Part shown: one piece after another, positions 16,434 to 25,369 of the stretch
Layout: the number at the start of each line of letters is the position of its first letter
How positions within the stretch are numbered: the first letter of the stretch is position 1
From: Niabella aurantiaca DSM 17617
GTDB lineage: Bacteria; Bacteroidota; Bacteroidia; Chitinophagales; Chitinophagaceae
Assembly (NCBI RefSeq): GCF_000374125.1
Contig: NZ_KB893626.1
Location: 1 to 64,000 of the forward strand
DNA length: 64,000 bases
Reading direction: 5' to 3'
Made by a program: the position numbers and the translations under genes
Notes under the pieces: model-generated
Told to the model about the DNA's origin: nothing
The model's database searches: none
The model's input: only the letters and a program-made list of their open reading frames with translations

Positions 16434-16840
16434 TGAAAAGGGTATTTATAGATACCAATATTGTAATAGACCTGCTTCAAAAACGGGATGGTTTTTATAT
16501 GGAAGCACAGGAATTATTTACGCTCGGCGATAATGGGGGTATCCGGTTGTATCTTTCGGCTTTAACTATAGCAAATGCGCACTATATTTTATTGAAGCAT
16601 TATAAGCCAGGGGAAGCTAAAAAAGTACTTGCAACATTTAAAGTATTGGTCAGTGTTTTGCCGGTCGATGATAAAATAATTGAGCTGGCACTTGCTTCGG
16701 ATTTTACAGGTTTTGAAGACGCTGTTCAGTATTTTACAGCATTGGAACACCACATGGATGTCATAATAACCCGGAGTAAAAAGGATTTTAAAGGGAGCTC
16801 GATCCCTTTGCTTACTGCAAAAGAATATTTACGCCGTTAA
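16433..16840 (+). CDS. PIN domain ribonuclease toxin (VapC-like)
   Basis: 135 residues with the PIN acidic tetrad visible: Asp7 in VFIDTNIVIDLL, Glu95/Asp96 in GFEDAVQYF, and IITRSKKDF with Thr113 and Asp118. PIN toxins cleave tRNA or rRNA to arrest translation; the target here is unknown. It is translationally coupled to the antitoxin. The module sits between suhB and thiL as an inserted cassette. Confidence 0.9.
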   Translation: MKRVFIDTNIVIDLLQKRDGFYMEAQELFTLGDNGGIRLYLSALTIANAHYILLKHYKPGEAKKVLATFKVLVSVLPVDDKIIELALASDFTGFEDAVQYFTALEHHMDVIITRSKKDFKGSSIPLLTAKEYLRR

Positions 16841-16920
16841 CAAAAACAATGAAACGCTGGTGATAAATCAGGAAAGCATATTTATAACAACAAAAGGGCT
16901 CCGATGCCGCGTCTTAAAAT

Positions 16921-17952
16921 ATGAGTACAGAACGTACAGAATTATCTGAACTGGGTGAATTTGGTCTGATTGACCATTTGACCAAGAACATAGAACTGCA
17001 GAATGTTTCCTCCCTGCTGGGCGTGGGAGATGATGCGGCCGTGATCGACCATTTTGGTAAACAGACGGTGATAACAACGGACCTGCTTTTGGAGGGCGTG
17101 CATTTTGACCTGATGTACACTCCCCTGAAACACCTCGGCTACAAATCCGTTGTGGTAAACCTGAGTGATGTGTATGCGATGAATGCCACGCCCACCCAGA
17201 TCACACTGAGCATTGGCATCAGCAACCGTTTTAGCCTGGAAGCGCTCGACGAATTTTATGAAGGGGTCTATACCGCCTGTGGTCATTACGGGGTCGACCT
17301 GGTTGGAGGCGACACCACCACCTCACAAAAAGGATTGGTGATCTCCATTACTGCGATCGGTGAGGTGGCCCCCGATAAATTTGTAAAGAGAAGCACTGCA
17401 AAAAAAGGCGACCTGCTTTGTGTGAGCGGCGATCTGGGCGCTGCTTATGTAGGATTGTTATTTTTAGAAAGGGAAAAAAAAATATTCCTGGAGAGCCCAA
17501 AGGTTCAACCCGATCTTGAAGGGGAGACCTACGTGATCGGCCGGCTGTTAAAACCCGAGGCCCGGAAGGATATCATTGAATTTTTTGCAGAAAGCTCCGT
17601 CATGCCAACGGCCATGATGGACATTAGTGACGGGCTGAGCTCCGAGATCCTTCATATTTGCAAAGACAGCCAGCTGGGATGTGTATTGTATGAGGACAAG
17701 ATCCCCGTAGCAGACGAAACCCGCAATGCCGCTTTTAAATTTGAGATCGATCCGACCGCCTGTGCTTTAAGCGGAGGGGAAGACTATGAACTATTGTTCA
17801 CCGTGCCCCAGTCGGATTATGAAAAGATCAATAGCAACCCGGCTATCAGCATTATCGGCTACATGGCCGATGCCGGTGAGGGCGCGCACATCATTACCAA
17901 AGGCGGCAGCCGGCATGAGATCACAGCCCAGGGCTGGAACCCGATCCGGTAG
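16921..17952 (+). CDS. thiL: thiamine-phosphate kinase
   Basis: 343 residues. LLGVGDDAAVI and TTDLLLEGVHF carry the aspartates that bind the Mg-ATP complex, DLVGGDTTTS and MDISDGLSSEI are the further ThiL signatures, and ALSGGEDYELLFTV the C-terminal one. The enzyme phosphorylates thiamine monophosphate to the diphosphate cofactor. No other thi genes are adjacent. Starts at ATG 16921; TATTTATA a few tens of bases upstream is a weak -7 candidate. Confidence 0.95.
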   Translation: MSTERTELSELGEFGLIDHLTKNIELQNVSSLLGVGDDAAVIDHFGKQTVITTDLLLEGVHFDLMYTPLKHLGYKSVVVNLSDVYAMNATPTQITLSIGISNRFSLEALDEFYEGVYTACGHYGVDLVGGDTTTSQKGLVISITAIGEVAPDKFVKRSTAKKGDLLCVSGDLGAAYVGLLFLEREKKIFLESPKVQPDLEGETYVIGRLLKPEARKDIIEFFAESSVMPTAMMDISDGLSSEILHICKDSQLGCVLYEDKIPVADETRNAAFKFEIDPTACALSGGEDYELLFTVPQSDYEKINSNPAISIIGYMADAGEGAHIITKGGSRHEITAQGWNPIR

Positions 17953-18000
17953 CCAAATAATATTGCGTACCTGGTTGAGCTGAAATAAAAAGCATTGAAT

Positions 18001-18896
18001 TTATTTAAAATTAAATCGCACACTGGCTACCAGTTGTCTTGGCCGCAGGTATAGTTCGCTATAAGAAAGCATGTAAGCGGAATTATACTGTCTAATAAAA
18101 TGTTGGGCATTGAAAATATTATTACAGGTTACTGATAAATCAGTCTTGGTTTTCGGCATTGTAAAAGTGTATTTCAGGTTCATAAACAACTGATCAGTTT
18201 GGGTATAAAGCCTGGATATGTAGTATCTTGTGTACACTGATAACGTGTGGCGAGGCAACGGGAAAATAGTTATGTCCAAAGCATGGTTCTGAATGGTTGA
18301 GGTGTTGATCGGTTTCCCAGTGTAATGCGATCCTGCAATACTTAGATTATATCTGTATTCAGCACTAATCCAGTTGGAAGATGAGTTGATAACTTCGCCG
18401 GATGCACCATAGGGTGTAGAATAAAATTTCACAAACGCATCATTAATTAAACGATCCGATTTGCCGGAAACCAGAAATCCTGATAGTTTTAGAACAGTTT
18501 TAATTGTACGGAAATATTGAGATAATGACGCATTAAAGTTCATAGACCTTCTCCTATTATTAAGTTCCAGCATTTCGCTATACGCCAGACCCAAGGAATC
18601 ATAACCAATTCGGTATAAATAATTATTATGACTTTGGGAATAGGAGCCAGAAATATTTGCAAACCTTGATTTCAAAGGGTTCTTAAATTTCAAATAAAGG
18701 TTTGCGGATTGCGCATAGCCCTCTGAAACACGGCGTGCTATAGAATGATCCAGGTTGTTATACCCGGTTAAAATATATCCGGTATATAATTGGGTTTGGC
18801 TGCCAAAATCATTATTGTGCCGCACATCACCACTTATCTCCCATTTTGATGAAATAGTATAGCGTATATTTAAAGAAGGATTTACTACAGTTTTAC
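18001..18896 (-). pseudogene. C-terminal fragment of an outer-membrane beta-barrel receptor
   Basis: About 298 codons read as the last third of a TonB-dependent receptor of the outer-membrane-beta-barrel (OMP_b-brl_3) type: alternating amphipathic strands, LFMNLKYTFTMPKTKTDLSV, CNNIFNAQHF, and a final strand ending VRFNFK with terminal Lys after Phe. The signal peptide, plug and first strands are missing. Its 5' end is fused in frame to a transposase remnant at about 18897. It has no start codon of its own, so it is a broken gene. Confidence 0.82.
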
Positions 18897-19060
18897 AGTC
18901 CTTTAGATCGGCATGGAAGAGTTTTTGGTCTTTCCATACCACATATTTGCAGGAATTGCGGATCTGATGCACAATGCAGAGCTGGGTAACTGTATCGGGG
19001 AATATGCCTAGCCTTTTCTTACGCAGGCATCCCCGGCGGGTGTGGTTACGTCATTTGATC
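18897..19060 (-). pseudogene. IS256-family transposase remnant
   Basis: Reading the minus strand, FPDTVTQLCIVHQIRNSCKY, then VVWKDQKLFHADLK is the unmistakable core of IS256/mutator-type transposases. Upstream, a frameshifted GDACVRKG with an in-frame stop corresponds to the preceding DILIACVDGLKG region. Only about 40-50 codons survive. The frame then continues directly into the receptor fragment, giving a chimeric ORF that starts at an internal GTG (18972). Confidence 0.75.
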
Positions 19061-19273
19061 CTACAGTGAGTAATAATGCTGCACACGCCGGCTGCCCGGC
19101 TACAGACCTAAGGGATAAAATAGTCACAGGGTAATTCGCAATAAAGACGAACAGCGCTTTTTAAAGAAGCTTCCGGCGATCATCGTTCCATTTGAGATAC
19201 AGCTTTATGATATATAAGGTATAAATTGTAGTTTGCAATTATTTGATGGGTTATCATAAAAGCGGCTTTCTGC
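19061..19273. other. intergenic, degenerate
   Basis: No gene or clear repeat seen. The part nearest 19061 may contain more decayed transposon sequence; the part nearest 19274 is AT-rich and probably holds the promoter of the S41 peptidase. Confidence 0.4.
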
Positions 19274-20767
19274 ATGAAATGGTGGATCGGTTTATTTATA
19301 GGCATTGTTCTGTACTCCTGTAAAACAGGGAAGATGACCTTTAACCCCAATAAAAAGTTCAGTCCGCAACAGCTGCGCTCCGATTACCATCTTTTCCGGA
19401 ACATCCTCGAAGAACGGCATCCGGGACTGTATTGGTACAATACGAAAGCACATATGGACCAGGCTTTTGATGAAGGGTTTAAGCAGTTAGGCGACAGTCT
19501 TACGGAGCAGGAGTTCCGCAGGGTATTGACAAAAGTGGCGGCACAGATCCGGTGTGGCCATACGTCTGTACGCGTATCAAAAAAATATACAAAATACCTG
19601 GACACGCTGAAGACAAAGGCTCTGTTCCCGGTGTATATAAAGACCTGGAATGATACGGTGGTAGTGGCCTATAATATTTTTAAGAATGACAGCAGTCTGA
19701 TACGGGGTGCACAGATCGATTCCATCGGAAATAAGCCGGTAAAAGAGGTGCTGGACAGCTTGCGCAGCTATATACCGGCAGACGGGGGAAACCGCATTGC
19801 GCAGGACCAGCGGCTGAGCACCGGCACCTACCTGGGCGTCTTATATACCTGGATCTATGGCTGGCCGAAAAGCCTGAGCGTTCATTTTCGTGACAGTACC
19901 GGTATTGCGCACAAGCGCGTGATCCGGCCTTACCGGCCACCGGTGGATACCACCCGGAAAGCAGGTCCCCGTTCAAAAAGGAAACCACGGGTGCCGCGCC
20001 GCGAACGGCTGCTGGAGGAGCGGTCGCTGCAAATAGACAGCAGCGGCCTTTTTGCCACGATGGAACTGAACAGCTTTTCTGAGCATCTGAAGTTACGCTC
20101 GTTTTTCAGGAGATCCTTCCGGAAACTGCGCCGGCAAAAGATCCGGAACCTGATCGTGGACCTGAGAAGCAACGGGGGCGGGCGGGTGAATAATGCGCAT
20201 CTTTTTATGAAATACCTGAGCGGACAACCATTTAAGCTGGCCGACTCGCTGTATGCTGTTACCCGCAGGTCTGCATACAGCCGCTATATCAGCGATGACT
20301 GGGTACAGAAATGGTTTATGCGTTTTGTAACGCATAAAAAGGCGGACGGCCGGTTTCATTTTACCTGGTATGAAAAGCATTATTTCCAGCCAAAGAAAAG
20401 AGATCATTATCAGGGCAGGACTTACCTGCTGAGCGGCGGCAATTCCTTTTCGGCCACGTCACTGGTGATCGGGGGACTGAAGGCCCGGGAAAATATTGTT
20501 ATACTGGGAGAGCCTACGGGTGGCGGTGCTTATGGGAACAGTGCCTTATTGATCCCGGACGTAACGCTGCCGGCTACAAAAATACGGTTCCGGCTTCCCT
20601 TGTTCCGGCTGGTAACGGATAAGGATATTCCTAAAGACGGACAGGGCGTACAGCCCGAGGTTCCTGTGCAACCCACGGTTGAAGATATCCGCCGGGGGCG
20701 GGACTATAAAATGGAAAAGGCAAAGGAACTGATAAAAGCCCGGGATGGGGGCATTACGGAGTATTGA
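19274..20767 (+). CDS. S41 family peptidase lipoprotein
   Basis: 497 residues. A lipoprotein signal ends LYSC (Cys16). A degenerate PDZ-like region (about 140-210) precedes the C-terminal processing peptidase core: NLIVDLRSNGGGRVNNA, then the nucleophile region YLLSGGNSFSATSLVIGGL with Ser at about 393, and GEPTGGGAYGN. An Arg/Lys-rich insert (RKAGPRSKRKPRVPRRERL) interrupts the middle. Likely a membrane-anchored periplasmic or surface protease. Its last 14 coding bases overlap the 3' end of the convergent redoxin gene. Confidence 0.88.
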   Translation: MKWWIGLFIGIVLYSCKTGKMTFNPNKKFSPQQLRSDYHLFRNILEERHPGLYWYNTKAHMDQAFDEGFKQLGDSLTEQEFRRVLTKVAAQIRCGHTSVRVSKKYTKYLDTLKTKALFPVYIKTWNDTVVVAYNIFKNDSSLIRGAQIDSIGNKPVKEVLDSLRSYIPADGGNRIAQDQRLSTGTYLGVLYTWIYGWPKSLSVHFRDSTGIAHKRVIRPYRPPVDTTRKAGPRSKRKPRVPRRERLLEERSLQIDSSGLFATMELNSFSEHLKLRSFFRRSFRKLRRQKIRNLIVDLRSNGGGRVNNAHLFMKYLSGQPFKLADSLYAVTRRSAYSRYISDDWVQKWFMRFVTHKKADGRFHFTWYEKHYFQPKKRDHYQGRTYLLSGGNSFSATSLVIGGLKARENIVILGEPTGGGAYGNSALLIPDVTLPATKIRFRLPLFRLVTDKDIPKDGQGVQPEVPVQPTVEDIRRGRDYKMEKAKELIKARDGGITEY

Positions 20768-21929
20768 GCAGGCCGCGGATCTTCTCCGTCAATGTTTTTT
20801 CTGTTTCCGGGTTCCAGCCGGTTTGCGCATAGGCTACTTTGCCTGCTTTATCCAGGATGTAAAAATAGGGTGTGCCCGGTGCATGAAATTTCTTTTTGAT
20901 CTCCTGGCCATCAAAAATTACAGGGTAGCTGATTGCATTCCGTTGAATATATGTTTCCAGGCTCTTTCTGCCGTCGGCGTAAATGCCAAAAACAGTAAAA
21001 GGCCGGGTTTTGTATTTCCCGGTAATATTGTTCACCGTCCGGATAGAGGCTTGTGCTGCCGGACAGCCGATGCCGGATAAATACAGTAATACTATTTTGC
21101 CCAAACTGCTTTCTGATGAAACGGAAGCTCCTTCCACCGTTATTCCGCTCCAGGCGGGCGCCGGTGTATGCTCACTTAAAAGCGCTTTCGATACATAGGG
21201 TTTAAATCCCTTCAGCACGGCGAGCCCCGAAAGATGATTGGTGGAAAGTTTATTGATCCGGATATTGGTATAGACGGCTTTCTCATAAACGTCGATAAAT
21301 GTGGGTTCTGTAATACCCGGCTTTTGCCCCCAGCCGCTGGCCACATACAGCTGCATCAGGGGTAAATACGTTTTTTTATCAATGATGAGGGTTTGATCGG
21401 TGAAGTTTCGCCGGCCGTCAATGACCGAGTCGAAGCTGTTCACAAGAACCACATAGTACGCCTTTTGACGAATGACGGTATCTTTTCGTAGCGATATACA
21501 ACCGGGTTTATCTGCAAGGAGCCTTTTTGCGGTTGACAGCAAGGCGCTGATACCGGAAATGGTTCCCGAATATCCGCCGGATCCGGGCTTGCGGGTATAG
21601 GTACGGTCTTCAAGATCATAAAAGTACATGGCGGAATCCGTTACGACTATCCTGTTTTTATAAAGAGCGGTACGGGTGGTTACATCTGCATTTTTTATGG
21701 TCCCTTGTTCATTAAAGAAAAAAGTGTACCGGCCATAAAGCGATGTGGTATCCGTATTGAACAGGCTTTTTGCTTCTTTTGTTTCTTCGAATTGCAGGTT
21801 TTTTGCGGTTGCAAATTTTGACAGCATTGTTTTTAGAACAGCAACTCCGTTCTTTGAGCGGTTTTGTGCAACGGCATTTTCAGCGCATACAAGCAGGAGC
21901 AATAAAAGGAAAAAGCAGCAAATTCTCAT
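20754..21929 (-). CDS. secreted redoxin-domain protein with a single active-site Cys
   Basis: 391 residues with a signal peptide (LLLLLVCAENAVAQ), a 230-residue N-terminal domain of the DUF4369/outer-membrane-lipoprotein-carrier-like kind, and a C-terminal thioredoxin fold with LLYLSGIGCPAAQASIRTVN. Where TlpA/ResA proteins have CxxC, this one has Cys289-Pro-Ala-Ala, so it cannot act as a classical dithiol reductase; a peroxiredoxin-like or purely structural role is possible. The cis-Pro loop (APGTPYFYILD) is present. A TATTTTTA -7 box ends four bases before the ATG. Confidence 0.8.
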   Translation of the reverse strand: MRICCFFLLLLLLVCAENAVAQNRSKNGVAVLKTMLSKFATAKNLQFEETKEAKSLFNTDTTSLYGRYTFFFNEQGTIKNADVTTRTALYKNRIVVTDSAMYFYDLEDRTYTRKPGSGGYSGTISGISALLSTAKRLLADKPGCISLRKDTVIRQKAYYVVLVNSFDSVIDGRRNFTDQTLIIDKKTYLPLMQLYVASGWGQKPGITEPTFIDVYEKAVYTNIRINKLSTNHLSGLAVLKGFKPYVSKALLSEHTPAPAWSGITVEGASVSSESSLGKIVLLYLSGIGCPAAQASIRTVNNITGKYKTRPFTVFGIYADGRKSLETYIQRNAISYPVIFDGQEIKKKFHAPGTPYFYILDKAGKVAYAQTGWNPETEKTLTEKIRGLLNTP

Positions 21930-21933
21930 TTCC

Positions 21934-21941
21934 TAAAAATA
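21934..21941 (-). promoter_or_regulatory. -7 box of the redoxin gene, four bases from ATG
   Basis: TATTTTTA on the minus strand, four bases before the start codon; predicts a leaderless or nearly leaderless mRNA. Confidence 0.5.
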
Positions 21942-21991
21942 ATGCGGTCCGTTAAACGATGCTTATGCCCCCGGCCTGGTTTAACAAACAT

Positions 21992-23365
21992 TTAAAAAGC
22001 CCCTTCAATTTTATAGACCCAGGCATAAGGGCTGGGATTATTGGCCGGGGTAATATGCGGTGCCCGGATCCGGATGCCGCCTTTGGTTGACTGGTAGCTG
22101 ATCCTGTCCGGCACGCCCAGCAGTTGCACCTTTGCCGGTTGCCGGATGCCCTTAATGGTCAGCACTTCCCGCCATTGAGTGGCGATGGCATAAAGGGTAG
22201 CACCTTTCTTTGTAAAACGGATGGTGGAATCGGGTTGCTTCGGAGCCTCCCTCCAGGCCGTAGTACCATAAATAGCATCCCCGTTCACCTTCTGCCAGTC
22301 GCCCATATCCTTTAACCGCTGCTGCATGATCACGGGAATGGTGCCGTCTGCTGCTGGTCCAATGTTCAGCAGCAGGTTGCCTCCGCGGGAAACGATGTCA
22401 ATAAGCATATGTACCAGGCTTTTGCTGGATTGGTATTGTTCCAGGTTTTCGTTGCGGTTATAACCAAAGGATTCCCCGATACCGCGGCACTCTTCCCAGG
22501 GCTTTTCCAGGCTTGCGGTTCCATGACCATATTCTGTGGTGTTGAAGCTGCCGTATTTTCTTCCGCCGCTTCCCCAGCGGTCATTCACCACCACCGTATT
22601 TTTTACCGGGGAGTCGTTATACAGCCAGGCAATGAACTCCCGGCTCCGCCAGATAGTGTCTGAGTGGTCCCATTCTCCATCGGGCCATACAATATCCGGC
22701 TGGTAGCGGGTTACCAGGTCCTTTAGCTGCGGCAGCATGTGCTGGGCTACATATTTTTTTACGTCTGTTTTGTACAGCGGGTTGTACCACTCATACAGCG
22801 AATAATAGAAGCCCATGTGCAAACCGGCGGCTTTCACTGCTTTCGAAAGGTCGCCGGCAAGGTCGCGGTGCGGGCCTGCATCCATCGCATTCCAGTTCCA
22901 GGATTCCCGGCTGGGCCAAAGGGCAAAGCCATCATGATGCTTGCTGGTAAGCACTACATATTTTGCCCCGGCATCTTTAAAGATCTGCGCCCATTTTGAA
23001 GGATCGAACAGTTCGGCCTTAAACATCGGCGCAAAGTCGGGGTATTTAAAATTGGGACCGTAAACCCGGTTCTGGAAGTCGACAAACTCTTTATGGATCT
23101 TCAGCTTGTCGTTGATCAGCCGCTGCCAGTACCACTCGGCGTAATTGCTGCCAAAGCCGTCGGCATTGGAGTTGGTGGCCCAGGCGGGAACGCTGTACAG
23201 CCCCCAGTGGATGAAGATCCCGAACTTGGCATTGGGGTACCATTGGGGGATAGGTCTCGATTCCAGCGATTCCCAGGTGGGCTGGTATTGCTGGCTGCTA
23301 ACTGTAAGGACCATCAGCATTGCCGGAAGCAAGAATAGTCTGGACAGGACCGTCGTTCTTTTCAT
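21992..23365 (-). CDS. alpha-L-fucosidase, family GH29
   Basis: 457 residues with a signal peptide (about 1-24, ending LTVSSQ). The GH29 barrel begins with WYPNAKFGIFIHWGLYSVPA; the His pair in LTSKHHDGFALWPS and the nucleophile Asp in PDIVWPDGEWDHSD are present. It removes terminal alpha-L-fucose from glycans in the periplasm or outside the cell. The gene stands alone; an aldo/keto reductase and alcohol dehydrogenase that could use fucose are about 30 kb away. TAACTTGC just before the ATG is a weak -7 candidate. Confidence 0.93.
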   Translation of the reverse strand: MKRTTVLSRLFLLPAMLMVLTVSSQQYQPTWESLESRPIPQWYPNAKFGIFIHWGLYSVPAWATNSNADGFGSNYAEWYWQRLINDKLKIHKEFVDFQNRVYGPNFKYPDFAPMFKAELFDPSKWAQIFKDAGAKYVVLTSKHHDGFALWPSRESWNWNAMDAGPHRDLAGDLSKAVKAAGLHMGFYYSLYEWYNPLYKTDVKKYVAQHMLPQLKDLVTRYQPDIVWPDGEWDHSDTIWRSREFIAWLYNDSPVKNTVVVNDRWGSGGRKYGSFNTTEYGHGTASLEKPWEECRGIGESFGYNRNENLEQYQSSKSLVHMLIDIVSRGGNLLLNIGPAADGTIPVIMQQRLKDMGDWQKVNGDAIYGTTAWREAPKQPDSTIRFTKKGATLYAIATQWREVLTIKGIRQPAKVQLLGVPDRISYQSTKGGIRIRAPHITPANNPSPYAWVYKIEGAF

Positions 23366-23387
23366 AAAGGCAAGTTAGGAAACCTCT

Positions 23388-23425
23388 GTGAGAATTTGAA
23401 AATGTGGAGATGTGGAAATTTGAAA
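23388..23425. repeat. dispersed AT-rich intergenic repeat copy
   Basis: GAGAATTTGAAAATGTGGAG followed by ATGTGGAAATTTGAAAA. Related copies occur at about 13995-14014 (inverted) and 15207-15240. All are intergenic. Confidence 0.5.
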
Positions 23426-23593
23426 AGGGAAATCCGTTACAGTTCGGTATTTTTCGCTCCGGCCGGGTCCTTTTCTATTTTGTAAAAAGGGAATGTCAAT
23501 AGTTAATGGACAATGGTCTTTCGAGCGTTTGCAACGGTATCCAGCACTAAATGTTGAACCTTAAACGTGGAACGGTAAAAGGCATGTCGGCAT

Positions 23594-23611
23594 CAGACCG
23601 GATCCGGTCTG
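23594..23611. repeat. 18-bp perfect palindrome
   Basis: CAGACCGGATCCGGTCTG is fully self-complementary and lies between two copies of an ACCTTAAAC[GC]TGGAAC word (near 23557 and 23621). No gene is present in 23366-23643 apart from promoter sequence of the fucosidase. Confidence 0.6.
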
Positions 23612-23643
23612 GAGCTATGAACCTTAAACCTGGAACAAATATG

Positions 23644-24330
23644 CTAGAATGCCAGGGGGTATTGCTCACGGGCATCTGTATAAATGGCTCTGTAAGCATG
23701 GAACCGGGCCAGCGTAAACAGGATCGCCAGGGTACAAAACGCTGCCATGACCTGGTTGAACCAGGGAGCATGATTGATGTCGACCTCAAAACCGTTGACT
23801 GCCAGGTTAAAATAGAGATTGGGCACCTGGAAGAGGCCTGCAAAAACGGTAAAGCTGCCGGTGTGTTTTAAAGACAGCAGTTTTTGGGCCGGACGTTTAA
23901 ACCGGATGCTCACAAAAAGGATGGCGAGAATGCTGAAGATGAATAAAAAGATGCAATAGGTTTTATAAACGGCCGATGCATCCTGTATGTTGAAGATCGG
24001 AACAGGGGCGCTCAGCAGCAGGAAGAGCAGCAGGGACAGCGCAACTTTTGGAAAGGTAAAATACGCTTTGAAATACTGAAATTCTTTTTTCCTGGAACTG
24101 CGCCGGGCTGCTTCTTCGCGTTGCTGCACGATCTTTGAAAAACCGGAGATCCCGAAAGCAGTGTAGGTTTGCCGGTGCGCTGTATGAAAATCCATGCCGG
24201 GGTCGGCAGCCATTTTTTCTTCAATGCCCGCGGCCAGATGGTCTACGATCTCCTGGCGCAGGTCGTAATAGCGGATCCCTTTCTTTTGGCAGAACTGATC
24301 TAATACCTGTATTTGGTGCTGGTCCAGCAT
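23644..24330 (-). CDS. membrane protein, paralogue B of a PadR-linked pair
   Basis: 228 residues: a soluble N-terminal helical domain (QIQVLDQFCQKKGIRYYDLR, EIVDHLAAGIEEKMA) followed by four hydrophobic segments. The N-terminal domain resembles the permease-prefix/DUF1700-like modules often encoded next to PadR regulators. It shares the whole N-terminal domain and general topology with the gene immediately upstream (24334-25017), so the two are tandem duplicates that have diverged in their membrane part. Function unknown. Confidence 0.75.
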   Translation of the reverse strand: MLDQHQIQVLDQFCQKKGIRYYDLRQEIVDHLAAGIEEKMAADPGMDFHTAHRQTYTAFGISGFSKIVQQREEAARRSSRKKEFQYFKAYFTFPKVALSLLLFLLLSAPVPIFNIQDASAVYKTYCIFLFIFSILAILFVSIRFKRPAQKLLSLKHTGSFTVFAGLFQVPNLYFNLAVNGFEVDINHAPWFNQVMAAFCTLAILFTLARFHAYRAIYTDAREQYPLAF

Positions 24331-24333
24331 CGT

Positions 24334-25017
24334 TTATTTTTTAAAAGCCAAAGGATAATTTTTTGCTGCTGTTTGATATAATTTTTTGTTTACACTGAAA
24401 TCGCATAGCTCAAAGACCAGGTAAACACCACCGATCGTTAAGAAGAGCGGCGCTGTTAAAGCCACCGCTTCTATTTTTTTATTCAAAACAAAAAGGATGA
24501 TCCGGTATGCGTTGAATAGAAAAAACAGGGTAAAATAAGGTTCCCAGTTCAGTCCGTACAGGAAGATCAGGGGCCTGCCGGGTTTAAACCGGTGGCGCAG
24601 ATACCGCCGCTGTGCAAAGTGAACGAGGACGGAAAACAGCATAATGCATAAGGTATAAGTAACCCTGTCGGTTTCCTGTATCATCAATGCCGGTGTGGCT
24701 ACGATGATCATTATGCATGCGCTCAGTAGCATATTGGGCAGCTGCATATAGCTGCGAACCAGTTCCCAGTATGCTTTTTTATGATTACGGGTAATGACCT
24801 CCCGCCGCTCGGCTATAATTTTTGAGAAACCGGGCATGCCAAAGTCTTTATATACGGCTTTTAATGCTTCATTGAAAGGCAGGTCCGGCTTTGCGGCCAT
24901 TTTTTCTTCAATGCCCGCGGCCAAATGGTCTACGATCTCCAGGCGCAGATCGTAATAGCGAACCCCGTTCTGTTCACAGAACTGATCAAGTGCCTGTATC
25001 TGTTCTTCTGTCAACAT
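24334..25017 (-). CDS. membrane protein, paralogue A of a PadR-linked pair
   Basis: 227 residues with the same domain order as its neighbour: helical prefix (QIQALDQFCEQNGVRYYDLR, EIVDHLAAGIEEKMA) and about four transmembrane helices. Three bases separate it from paralogue B and one base from the PadR gene, so all three form one operon. In PadR systems the membrane protein is commonly the regulated target. No catalytic motif is visible. Confidence 0.77.
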   Translation of the reverse strand: MLTEEQIQALDQFCEQNGVRYYDLRLEIVDHLAAGIEEKMAAKPDLPFNEALKAVYKDFGMPGFSKIIAERREVITRNHKKAYWELVRSYMQLPNMLLSACIMIIVATPALMIQETDRVTYTLCIMLFSVLVHFAQRRYLRHRFKPGRPLIFLYGLNWEPYFTLFFLFNAYRIILFVLNKKIEAVALTAPLFLTIGGVYLVFELCDFSVNKKLYQTAAKNYPLAFKK

Positions 25018-25018
25018 C

Positions 25019-25351
25019 TTATGCCAGCTTTGGGTTAAAGATCAGTTGCAGGGTATTTTTAAAGGCCTCCAGCTCTATCATCGATCTCGCCTGTTCTTTT
25101 TTCCCTGATGTGGTGAGTGTATAATATTTGCGTACCCGGTTGCCCATATTTTCCATCTCCACTTCCAGTATGCCTTCAGCTTCCAGCCGGTGCAGCAAGG
25201 GATATAATGCCCCTTCGGTGATCTTTAGTTCCCCGGCAGTCAGTTCCTTTACCTTCTGCGTGATCTCGTATCCATACATACGGCCGTTTTCTCTCAACAG
25301 CTTCAGCAGGATGGGCTCCAGGCAACCTTTGTATAAATTGGATTTATTCAC
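25019..25351 (-). CDS. PadR family transcriptional regulator
   Basis: About 110 residues: winged helix with GCLEPILLKLLRENGRMYGY, EITQKVKEL and the diagnostic LKITEGALYPLLHRLEAEGI, then a short C-terminal dimer helix. The GTG at 25351 is chosen as start: the longer frame begins with a TTG at 25390 that lies inside the direct repeats upstream, and the -7 box sits between. It heads an operon with two membrane-protein genes and probably represses itself. Confidence 0.85.
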   Translation of the reverse strand: MNKSNLYKGCLEPILLKLLRENGRMYGYEITQKVKELTAGELKITEGALYPLLHRLEAEGILEVEMENMGNRVRKYYTLTTSGKKEQARSMIELEAFKNTLQLIFNPKLA

Positions 25352-25369
25352 AGCGATCTTTTTCTTGTA

